DNA of 8,698 nt from DAIDKA01 sp049792815 (GTDB lineage Bacteria; Pseudomonadota; Gammaproteobacteria; Steroidobacterales; Steroidobacteraceae), in assembly GCA_049792815.1 (NCBI GenBank), contig JBARBG010000121.1:1-8698 (forward strand), in the 5' to 3' direction. The first letter of the stretch is position 1, and the number at the start of each line of letters is the position of its first letter. This document shows positions 1 to 5,432 of the stretch, piece by piece. A program made the position numbers and the translations under genes. Below the pieces are notes generated by a model that was given only the letters and a program-made list of their open reading frames with translations, was not told the DNA's origin and made no database searches.

Positions 1-11
1 CAGCCCCGTCT

Positions 12-97
12 TGGTGGAGGGGGTAGGATTCGAACCTACGAAGGCGTAAGCCGGCAGATTTACAGTCTGCTCCCGTTGGCCGCTTGGGTACCCCTCC
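12..97 (-). tRNA. tRNA-Tyr (anticodon GTA)
   Basis: Read on the minus strand, this folds as a class II tRNA with a long variable arm. The acceptor stem GGAGGGG (97-91) pairs with CCCCTCC (22-16), followed by discriminator A (15) and an encoded CCA (14-12). The anticodon arm is GCAGA-CTGTAAA-TCTGC with anticodon GTA at 63-61. The variable arm has a GGC/GCC stem, and the T arm contains TTCGAAT. The length of 86 nt with CCA fits bacterial tRNA-Tyr. In many gammaproteobacteria tRNA-Tyr heads a Tyr-Gly-Thr-tufB cluster, but anything downstream lies outside the window. Confidence 0.97.
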
Positions 98-114
98 GCG
101 AAAACGAGCCGCGT

Positions 115-143
115 ATTCTGATTTCCAAGGGTGGGGGTGTCAA
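115..143 (-). promoter_or_regulatory. Sigma-70 promoter of the tRNA-Tyr gene
   Basis: On the minus strand a perfect -35 TTGACA (143-138) is followed by a 17-bp spacer and a -10 CAGAAT (120-115, 4 of 6 consensus). The next bases, ACGCGGCTC, form a GC-rich discriminator of the kind known from stringently controlled stable-RNA promoters. The mature tRNA begins at 97, leaving a short 5' leader for RNase P. The promoter lies between the hutI stop and the tRNA, so the tRNA need not depend on hutI transcription. Confidence 0.8.
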
Positions 144-155
144 TGCGCGGGACAG

Positions 156-1406
156 CTAAATTTTCTGGGCGCCAGAGAGCTGCCCGGCAGCCAAACGGCC
201 CGCGCGCACTACCGCGCGGCAGGGATTGAAGCCCACCCAGTACCCGAGCTCCTCGGGCTGCTCAATGGCCCAGACGACGAAGTCCGCGGCCGCGGCGGGC
301 GCGAGCGTGCCGGCCCGTCCTGCCAGGCCCAGGGCCCGGGCAGCATGGTCGGTCACCCCTGCCAGGACCTCCTCGGGCGTGAGTCCGAAGAAGCGGGTGG
401 CCATGCTCATCGCCAATAATATGGAGGCGCCGGGCGCGGAGCCGGGATTGCAGTCGGTGGCAACGGCCATGCGCGTGCCGGCGCCGCGAAAGGCTGCAAT
501 TGGCGGTGTTCTGACTTCGCGCAGTCCGTAAAAGGCGACCGGCAGCAGCACCGCCACCGTGCCCGCCGCCGCCAGCAGCGAGGCGTCCGCCGGGCTCGTG
601 AATTCAAGGTGGTCGCAGGACAGTGCATGGAAGCGGGCCGCGAGCTGGCTGCCGCCGATATTCGAAAGCTGTTCGGCATGCATTTTCACCGGCAGCCCGA
701 GCTTGGTCGCCACATCTAGCAAGATGAGCGCCTGATCGGCACTGAAGCCGATGTTTTCGCAGAATATATCAACCGAATCGACCAGTCCTTCGCCCAACAG
801 CTGCGGCAGCCACTGCCGGGCGATGGTGTCGATGTAATCGGCGGCGCGGCCATTGAACTCGGGCGGCACTGCATGCGCCGCCAGCAGACAGGTGTGCACC
901 CGCACCCCGAAGGATTCGCCCAGGCGCCGGGCAACACGGAGCATCCGACGCTCATCGGCCAAGGTCAGGCCATAGCCTGACTTGATCTCGACCGTGGTCA
1001 CGCCCTCGTCCCGCAGGGCCGCCAGCCGCGGCGCGCTGGCATCGAACAGCTGCTGCTCGCTGGCGGCGCGCGTCGCCATGACCGTATTCAGGATGCCGCC
1101 GCCCTGGCGCGCAATGTCTTCATACGAGATGCCGCGCAAGCGCTGCGCATATTCGCTGGCGCGAGTGCTGGCGAAGACCAGGTGCGTGTGACAGTCGATG
1201 AGTCCGGGCGTCACCCAGGCCCCGCCCAGATCATGGCGGGTACCGCACTGCGCCAGGAGCGGCGCTGGCAGATCCGCCTCGCGACCGACCCAGTCGATAT
1301 GCTCGCCGCGCGTGACGATGGCGCCCGCCGCGATACGGCTCATGGCCGAATCACAGAGCAGCAGGCGCGCGTTGCCCCACAGCACCGGCATCACCGCCTC
1401 GCTCAT
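156..1406 (-). CDS. hutI: Imidazolonepropionase (histidine degradation)
   Basis: This cytoplasmic amidohydrolase hydrolyses 4-imidazolone-5-propanoate to N-formimino-L-glutamate, the third step of histidine catabolism. The 416-residue protein is full length for the family. Visible motifs are DCHTHLVF (metal ligands H73, H75), EIKSGYG (140-146), H178 in LLAAHAVPPE, HAEQLSN (H243, E245), H266 in CDHLEF, and ATDCNPG (D318). It overlaps the rluB stop by ATGA, so translation is probably coupled to rluB. An alternative ATG at 1391 (M6) has a better ribosome site, GAGG five bases upstream, and may be the real start. No hutH, hutU, hutG or hutC is in the window, so the gene is separated from any other pathway genes on at least this side. 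The family is certain from motifs; use of the first ATG is not. Confidence 0.95.
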   Translation of the reverse strand: MSEAVMPVLWGNARLLLCDSAMSRIAAGAIVTRGEHIDWVGREADLPAPLLAQCGTRHDLGGAWVTPGLIDCHTHLVFASTRASEYAQRLRGISYEDIARQGGGILNTVMATRAASEQQLFDASAPRLAALRDEGVTTVEIKSGYGLTLADERRMLRVARRLGESFGVRVHTCLLAAHAVPPEFNGRAADYIDTIARQWLPQLLGEGLVDSVDIFCENIGFSADQALILLDVATKLGLPVKMHAEQLSNIGGSQLAARFHALSCDHLEFTSPADASLLAAAGTVAVLLPVAFYGLREVRTPPIAAFRGAGTRMAVATDCNPGSAPGASILLAMSMATRFFGLTPEEVLAGVTDHAARALGLAGRAGTLAPAAAADFVVWAIEQPEELGYWVGFNPCRAVVRAGRLAAGQLSGAQKI

Positions 1407-2251
1407 GTCTTGCCCCGACCGGGCCGCCGTATGACGGGCCGCACTGGCGTCACGCGGCGCCGTTCGCGCGCGGCCTGCCAGACTGGGGCTTCAGCGCTGC
1501 CCGCGCCCGGGCCGCTCATTTTGGTGGCCTTGCTTCCCACCTGCGCCAACTGTGCATGCAGCGCCGGGTCCAGCATTTGCCAGTGCCCGGCGGCGAGCTC
1601 GCGCGGCAATTGCACCGGGCCATAGCGAATGCGCAACAGACGGCTGATCTCGCTGCCCACTGCCTGCCACAGGCGGCGCACTTCACGATTGCGACCTTCG
1701 CGCAGCACGACCCGATACCAGGCGTGAGTGCCCTCGATACGCGTCTGGCTGATGCTGTCGAAACTGGCCATGCCATCCTCCAGCATCACGCCCGACTGCA
1801 GCAGCCGCAGCTGGCCGGCAGTGAGAATGTCTCGCGAGCGCACCAGGTACTCGCGATCGACCTGCGCCGAAGGATGCATCAGGCGATGCGCCAGCTCGCC
1901 ATCGGTGGTGAACAACAGCAGGCCCGAGGTCATGAAGTCCAGCCGTCCGACAACGATCCAGCGGCCCTGTGGCGGGGGCGGCAGGCGCTCGAATACAGTG
2001 GGTCGGCCTTGCGGATCACTGCGGGTGGTCACCTCGCCCGGCGGCTTGTTATAGGCCAGGACGACGTGCGACTGGGCGAGCTCGGTCGCCAGGGGCTTGC
2101 CGTCGAGGCGGATATCATCGCCAGGCTGCGCGCGATCGCCAAGCTGGGCGGTCCTGCCGTTGACGGTGACCCGCCCGGCACGGATCCACTCCTCAATGGC
2201 GCGGCGCGATCCATGGCCGCCCCCGGCCAGCAGTTTTTGAAGTCTTAGCAC
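1403..2251 (-). CDS. rluB: 23S rRNA pseudouridine synthase, RluB/RluE/RluF family
   Basis: The protein converts a specific uridine of 23S rRNA to pseudouridine (position 2605 in E. coli for RluB). An N-terminal S4 RNA-binding domain (about 2-60, with LQKLLAGGGHGSRR) precedes the catalytic domain. The active-site motif is GRLDFMTSGLLLFTTDGE with catalytic D105, and the family signatures LMHPSAQVDREYLVR and LREGRNREVRRLW follow. A basic tail from about 250 to 282 is typical of RluB. I chose the GTG at 2251 because it places the S4 domain at the N-terminus in 282 residues. The frame stays open far upstream, antisense to cysK, but that part shows no domain. No clear Shine-Dalgarno is seen before the GTG, and the start lies in an inverted-repeat cluster. 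The assignment to RluB rather than RluE or RluF rests on the tail and general similarity. Confidence 0.9.
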   Translation of the reverse strand: MLRLQKLLAGGGHGSRRAIEEWIRAGRVTVNGRTAQLGDRAQPGDDIRLDGKPLATELAQSHVVLAYNKPPGEVTTRSDPQGRPTVFERLPPPPQGRWIVVGRLDFMTSGLLLFTTDGELAHRLMHPSAQVDREYLVRSRDILTAGQLRLLQSGVMLEDGMASFDSISQTRIEGTHAWYRVVLREGRNREVRRLWQAVGSEISRLLRIRYGPVQLPRELAAGHWQMLDPALHAQLAQVGSKATKMSGPGAGSAEAPVWQAARERRRVTPVRPVIRRPGRGKT

Positions 2252-2268
2252 TAAGAGATCGGTTCTTA
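2243..2268. repeat. Three alternating TCTTAG/CTAAGA arms at the rluB start
   Basis: The plus strand carries TCTTAG (2243-2248), CTAAGA (2251-2256) and TCTTAG (2263-2268), separated by 2 and 7 bases. In rluB mRNA the last two arms can form a 6-bp hairpin with a 7-nt loop whose 3' arm ends on the G of the GTG start. The first two arms would form a competing, very tight palindrome. It could affect rluB translation or bind a protein; function is not shown. Confidence 0.45.
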
Positions 2269-2298
2269 GCCACCGCCGATGGGGCGTGGCACTATTGC

Positions 2299-2312
2299 GG
2301 CCCCCAAGGGCC
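2299..2312. repeat. Short GC-rich inverted repeat in the rluB/cysK divergent spacer
   Basis: GGCCC-CCAA-GGGCC is a perfect 5-bp stem with a 4-base loop in the 99-bp spacer between rluB and cysK. The spacer must hold both promoters, but I see no convincing -35/-10 pair on either strand. There is no T-run, so it is not an intrinsic terminator. Confidence 0.3.
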
Positions 2313-2339
2313 GGGTACTGAGCGAATACTAGCCTAACC

Positions 2340-2343
2340 GAGG
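2340..2343 (+). promoter_or_regulatory. Ribosome binding site of cysK
   Basis: GAGG lies seven bases before the ATG at 2351, good spacing that supports this start. Confidence 0.7.
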
Positions 2344-2350
2344 TAGCCGC

Positions 2351-3292
2351 ATGATCTACGACAGCATTCTGGGAACAATCGGCCGCACCCCCATTGTGCG
2401 CATCCAGCGGGTCGCCCCGTCGCATGTGACGCTGTATGCCAAGTGCGAGTTTTTCAATCCGCTCTCCTCGGTCAAGGATCGGCTGGCGATTGCGCTGATC
2501 GAGGACGCCGAGGCCCGCGGCGTGCTCAAGCCCGGCCAGACCGTGATCGAAGCCACCTCGGGCAATACCGGGATTGCGCTGGCCATGGTGTGCGCGGCCA
2601 AGGGCTACCCCTTCGTCGCGGTCATGGTGGAATCGTTTTCGGTCGAGCGCCGCCGCGTCATGCGCATGCTGGGCGCGAAGGTCATTCTCACGGCCGCCGC
2701 CGAGCGTGGCCAGGGCATGGTCACGAAGGCACAGGAACTGGCACAAAAGCATGGCTGGTACCTGGCGCGCCAGTTCGACAGTCCGGCCAACCCGGCCTAT
2801 CACCGCAATACCACGGCCGCGGAAATCCTCTCCGATTTCGCCGGCAGACGTTTGGATTACTTTGTCAGCGGCTGGGGCACCGGGGGGACCTTGACCGGCG
2901 TCGGTGAAATGCTGCGCGTGGCGCGCCCGGAAACCCAGATCATCGCGGCCGAGCCGGAGAATGCGGCCATGCTCTCGGGCAAGCCTTTCAGCCCGCACAA
3001 GATCCAGGGCTGGACGCCCGACTTCCTGCCCAGTGTCCTCAACCGCGAAGTGGCCCATCGCATCGTCACCGTGTCGGACACCGACGCCATCGCTCAGGCA
3101 CGCGCCCTGGGTTCCCGCGAGGGCATTTTCTGCGGCATTTCCTCCGGCGCCACCATCTCGGCCGCACTCAAAGTGGCCGCCGAGGCGCCCCCGGGCGCGG
3201 TGATTCTCGCGATGTTGCCGGACACCGGCGAGCGCTATCTCTCCACGCCTTTATTCGAAGGAATCAGTGACGGTGGCGACCCCGAGCCCTGA
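2351..3292 (+). CDS. cysK: Cysteine synthase (PLP-dependent O-acylserine sulfhydrylase)
   Basis: The enzyme replaces the acyl group of an activated serine with sulfide to give L-cysteine. The protein is 313 residues, normal for CysK. Motifs in order are SSVKDR with PLP lysine K42, TSGNTG (69-74, substrate loop), WGTGGT (175-180, phosphate binding), KIQGWTPDFLP (217-227), GISSG with S264 near the PLP ring nitrogen, and PDTGERYLSTPLF near the C-terminus. The KIQGWTPDFLP and SFSVERRRVMRMLGAK segments look like the version I recall from Xanthomonadales. Canonical CysK has KIQGIGAGF instead. Its 3' end overlaps the next gene by 26 bp, so the two are almost certainly one operon. The neighbour implies that the physiological substrate may be O-succinylserine rather than O-acetylserine. 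CysM is an alternative name but fits less well. Confidence 0.93.
   Translation: MIYDSILGTIGRTPIVRIQRVAPSHVTLYAKCEFFNPLSSVKDRLAIALIEDAEARGVLKPGQTVIEATSGNTGIALAMVCAAKGYPFVAVMVESFSVERRRVMRMLGAKVILTAAAERGQGMVTKAQELAQKHGWYLARQFDSPANPAYHRNTTAAEILSDFAGRRLDYFVSGWGTGGTLTGVGEMLRVARPETQIIAAEPENAAMLSGKPFSPHKIQGWTPDFLPSVLNREVAHRIVTVSDTDAIAQARALGSREGIFCGISSGATISAALKVAAEAPPGAVILAMLPDTGERYLSTPLFEGISDGGDPEP
3258..3262 (+). promoter_or_regulatory. Ribosome binding site of the metX-like gene
   Basis: AAGGA inside the cysK 3' end lies 4 bases before the GTG at 3267 and 10 before an in-frame GTG at 3273. Either could be the start; the proteins differ by two residues. Confidence 0.6.
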
Positions 3293-4454
3293 ACTCTCGC
3301 GGCCTGCGGACTCCTCGGGTGCCGACACCGGCTCGGCCTACGATGCCCGCAAGTTCGCCGCCATGCCCGACCCTTTTCCCCTGTATCGGGGCGGAGTGTT
3401 GCACCAGGCGTGCATTGCCTATGAGACCTGGGGGGAATTGAATCAGCAACGAGACAATGCCGTACTGCTCTTCACGGGGTTGTCACCCCCGGCCCATGCC
3501 CGCTCCTCGGACGCCAACCCGGCGCCGGGGTGGTGGGAAGGCATCATCGGACCGCGCCTCGCCATCGACACCAGCCGGTTGTTCGTGGTGTGCGTGAACT
3601 CGCTGGGCAGTGCCTTCGGCTCCACGAGCCCCTTGTCACTCAATCCCGCAACCGGCAAGCCCTACCGCATCACCTTTCCGGACCTGTCGGTGGAGGACAT
3701 CGCCCGCGGGGGCTACGAAACACTGAAGTCCTTAGGCGTCGAGCGCGCACACACGGTGGTGGGGCCATCGCTCGGGGGCATGGTGGTCCTGGCCTATGCC
3801 GCCTTGTTTCCGGCGGCGGCGCGCAACCTGATCAGCATCTCCGGTACCGCGGCCGCCACGCCCTTCGCCATCGCGCTGCGCTCCATTCAGCGCGAGGCCA
3901 TTCTGCGCGACCCGGACTTCAAAGCCGGCCAGTACACCGCCGAGCAACCGCCGGAAACCGGCATGCGAATCGCCCGCAAGCTCGGCATGATGACCTACCG
4001 GTCGGCCGCCGAATGGGTCGAGCGCTTCGGCCGCACGCCGGCACCGCCGGAGATGCGCGATGCCAGTCCCTTCGGCCCGGAATTCGCGGTGCAGGGCTAC
4101 CTGGAGCTGCACGCGCGACGCTTCGTGCGCGCCTTCGATCCCAACTGCTACCTGTATCTGTCGCGCGCCATGGATCGCTTTGACCTGGGCGAGCATGGCG
4201 CGAGCCTGCCGCTGGTGCTGAAGCGCTCCGGCGTGGAGCGCGCGCTGATCATCGGTGTCGAATCCGACATGCTGTTCTCAATCGCCGAACAGGCCGCGCT
4301 GGCGGCCGCCTTCACGACTGCCGGCATCGACACCCATTACGCGCCGCTCGACTGCATCGAAGGGCATGATTCATTCCTGATCGACATCAAGCGCTTCGGG
4401 CGCGAAATCAGCGGTTTCCTGGCGCTGGATGTGCTGCCGGCGCCGCCGCGTTAG
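3267..4454 (+). CDS. metX: MetX-family acyltransferase, probable serine O-succinyltransferase
   Basis: This is an alpha/beta-hydrolase-fold acyl-CoA:amino acid O-acyltransferase of 395 residues, full length. Signatures include YETWGELN (52-59), a long VNSLGSAFGSTSPLSLNPATG segment, nucleophile S168 in VVGPSLGGM, D334 in VESDMLF and H367 in EGHDSFL, giving the Ser-Asp-His triad. Many relatives are annotated homoserine O-acetyltransferase. A subgroup from Xanthomonadales was reported, to my recollection, to act on serine with succinyl-CoA and feed cysteine synthesis. This protein resembles that subgroup in ARRFVRAFDPNCYLYLSRAMD, in the LAYAALFP after the nucleophile elbow where classic MetX has a Gln and LEW, and above all in its overlap with cysK. 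It starts with GTG. The first 25 residues are low-complexity and unconserved in appearance. The fold is certain; the serine substrate is an inference from context and resemblance. Confidence 0.88.
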   Translation: MTVATPSPELSRPADSSGADTGSAYDARKFAAMPDPFPLYRGGVLHQACIAYETWGELNQQRDNAVLLFTGLSPPAHARSSDANPAPGWWEGIIGPRLAIDTSRLFVVCVNSLGSAFGSTSPLSLNPATGKPYRITFPDLSVEDIARGGYETLKSLGVERAHTVVGPSLGGMVVLAYAALFPAAARNLISISGTAAATPFAIALRSIQREAILRDPDFKAGQYTAEQPPETGMRIARKLGMMTYRSAAEWVERFGRTPAPPEMRDASPFGPEFAVQGYLELHARRFVRAFDPNCYLYLSRAMDRFDLGEHGASLPLVLKRSGVERALIIGVESDMLFSIAEQAALAAAFTTAGIDTHYAPLDCIEGHDSFLIDIKRFGREISGFLALDVLPAPPR

Positions 4455-5094
4455 CCGACAGGCCGCGCAGATGCACGGCGCCCAGCGCCGGCAGCGCCGA
4501 GAGCATGATCACCCCACCATAGAAGTCGAAGGCATCGACCTGATTGGGCGCGAAGGCCGCGAGGCCGCCATTGCTGAGGCGCAGCGTGATCAGCCCCAGG
4601 CCCATCAGCAGCGGCGCCACCACCATCGATTGCCACAGCCAGCGGGCGCGCAGTCCGCGGCGCCGTCCCACGTACCAGGCGGTCACGGCCAGTGACACCG
4701 GCCCACCGATGGCCGTCGCCAGCACCACCAGCGGCGTTGATATAAGGAATAGCCAGCCGGTGGCAGTGGCCAGGTAGTACTTGTGAAGGTGGGTGGCATC
4801 CAGCCGCGCGATGTCCAACACCTCGTAAAGGCTGCCGACGAATGCCAGCGTCAGGGGCAGGAAACACAGCAGCATCTCCGGCACCAGCACCCAGCGCGAA
4901 ATCTGCAAACTTCCGGTCTTCATGGATTCGATCCTCCTGATCAGGGCCGCGATGAGGCAGCCAAACGCCCATTCCAGCCTCTGGCCAGGTGCAAGTCCCT
5001 GAAGCTCCCCACGCATCGCCCGCGACCAGTCCTGCTGTCGGCGCGGCATGAGGCGGGCCGCGGCCCACAGGAGCGCTGCGGTAATGCGTCTCAT
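4408..5094 (-). CDS. Four-helix inner membrane protein, partner of PadR regulator
   Basis: This 228-residue protein is of unknown function. The N-terminal cytoplasmic part (1-60) carries RQQDWSRAMRGEL and LEWAFGCLIAALIRR, a Trp/Arg-rich pattern that I recall from membrane proteins encoded next to PadR regulators. Predicted membrane segments lie at about 68-90, 112-141, 152-172 and 190-208, and the C-terminal tail is Ala/Pro rich. No catalytic or ATPase motif is visible. The start ATG overlaps the padR stop as ATGA, so the two are translationally coupled and the protein is likely controlled by, or sensed with, PadR. Its last 15 codons overlap the 3' end of the convergent metX-like gene by 47 bp. 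It could be an accessory membrane component or a stress sensor; no ABC ATPase is encoded nearby. Confidence 0.8.
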   Translation of the reverse strand: MRRITAALLWAAARLMPRRQQDWSRAMRGELQGLAPGQRLEWAFGCLIAALIRRIESMKTGSLQISRWVLVPEMLLCFLPLTLAFVGSLYEVLDIARLDATHLHKYYLATATGWLFLISTPLVVLATAIGGPVSLAVTAWYVGRRRGLRARWLWQSMVVAPLLMGLGLITLRLSNGGLAAFAPNQVDAFDFYGGVIMLSALPALGAVHLRGLSANAAAPAAHPAPGNR

Positions 5095-5393
5095 GAACGC
5101 ACACTATGCGGCATCGCCGTACTTGCGGTCGCTGCCAGCTGTTCCCGGGCCCAGCGCAAACCCTGCGTCGTGAGCCGGTACTGGTGGCGCGGCGCGCGGC
5201 CCTGTCCCGGGTCCTCCCATTGCGCCTGCAGCAGCGAACGCTCCTCCAGGCGCATCAGGATCGGGTACAGCGTGCCGGATTTGAGTGCGGTTTCCACGGC
5301 CAGGTCGTAGCCATGGCGCCATGCCTTCGGCTGCGCCGCGAGCGCGGCGAGCACCGTGAGGGCCTGGTCGGAGGGGCGGCGGATGCGGGTCAT
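5091..5393 (-). CDS. PadR family transcriptional regulator
   Basis: This small winged-helix DNA-binding protein of 100 residues matches the single-domain PadR type, which lacks the long C-terminal dimerisation region. Diagnostic features are HGYDLAVETALKSGTLYPILMRLEERSLL (helix-turn-helix) followed by the wing, with APRHQYRLTTQGL. Members usually repress their own operon and release DNA when a ligand or stress acts. It is the first gene of a two-gene unit with the downstream membrane protein (ATGA overlap). It lies 39 bases after the M48 protease stop on the same strand, so read-through from the lemA operon is possible. A 10-bp inverted repeat lies three bases upstream of its ATG and covers the AGGG ribosome site, which fits autorepression. 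The effector is unknown. Confidence 0.92.
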   Translation of the reverse strand: MTRIRRPSDQALTVLAALAAQPKAWRHGYDLAVETALKSGTLYPILMRLEERSLLQAQWEDPGQGRAPRHQYRLTTQGLRWAREQLAATASTAMPHSVRS

Positions 5394-5396
5394 GCA

Positions 5397-5420
5397 ATAA
5401 CCCTACATAGGTAGAGTTAT
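5397..5420 (-). promoter_or_regulatory. Predicted PadR operator (inverted repeat)
   Basis: The plus strand reads ATAACCCTAC-ATAG-GTAGAGTTAT, two 10-bp arms matching at 9 of 10 positions around a 4-bp centre. On the coding strand it ends three bases before the padR ATG and includes its likely AGGG ribosome site. Size, AT-rich ends and position fit a PadR-dimer site; binding is inferred. I see no confident -35/-10 pair beside it. Confidence 0.7.
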
Positions 5421-5432
5421 CAGAGCAAGCGC

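Noticed and set aside
2287..2298. TGGCAC followed by TTGC upstream of cysK, looking like a sigma-54 promoter.
   Set aside because: GG and GC are only 7 bases apart instead of 10, which is incompatible with RpoN recognition.
2252..3058. Upstream extension of the rluB frame by about 270 codons.
   Set aside because: It runs antisense through cysK, shows no domain, and the S4 domain begins right after the GTG at 2251.
3267..4454. Simple annotation as homoserine O-acetyltransferase of methionine synthesis.
   Set aside because: The overlap with cysK and resemblance to the Xanthomonadales serine-specific subgroup make serine the more likely acceptor; it stays a possible side activity.
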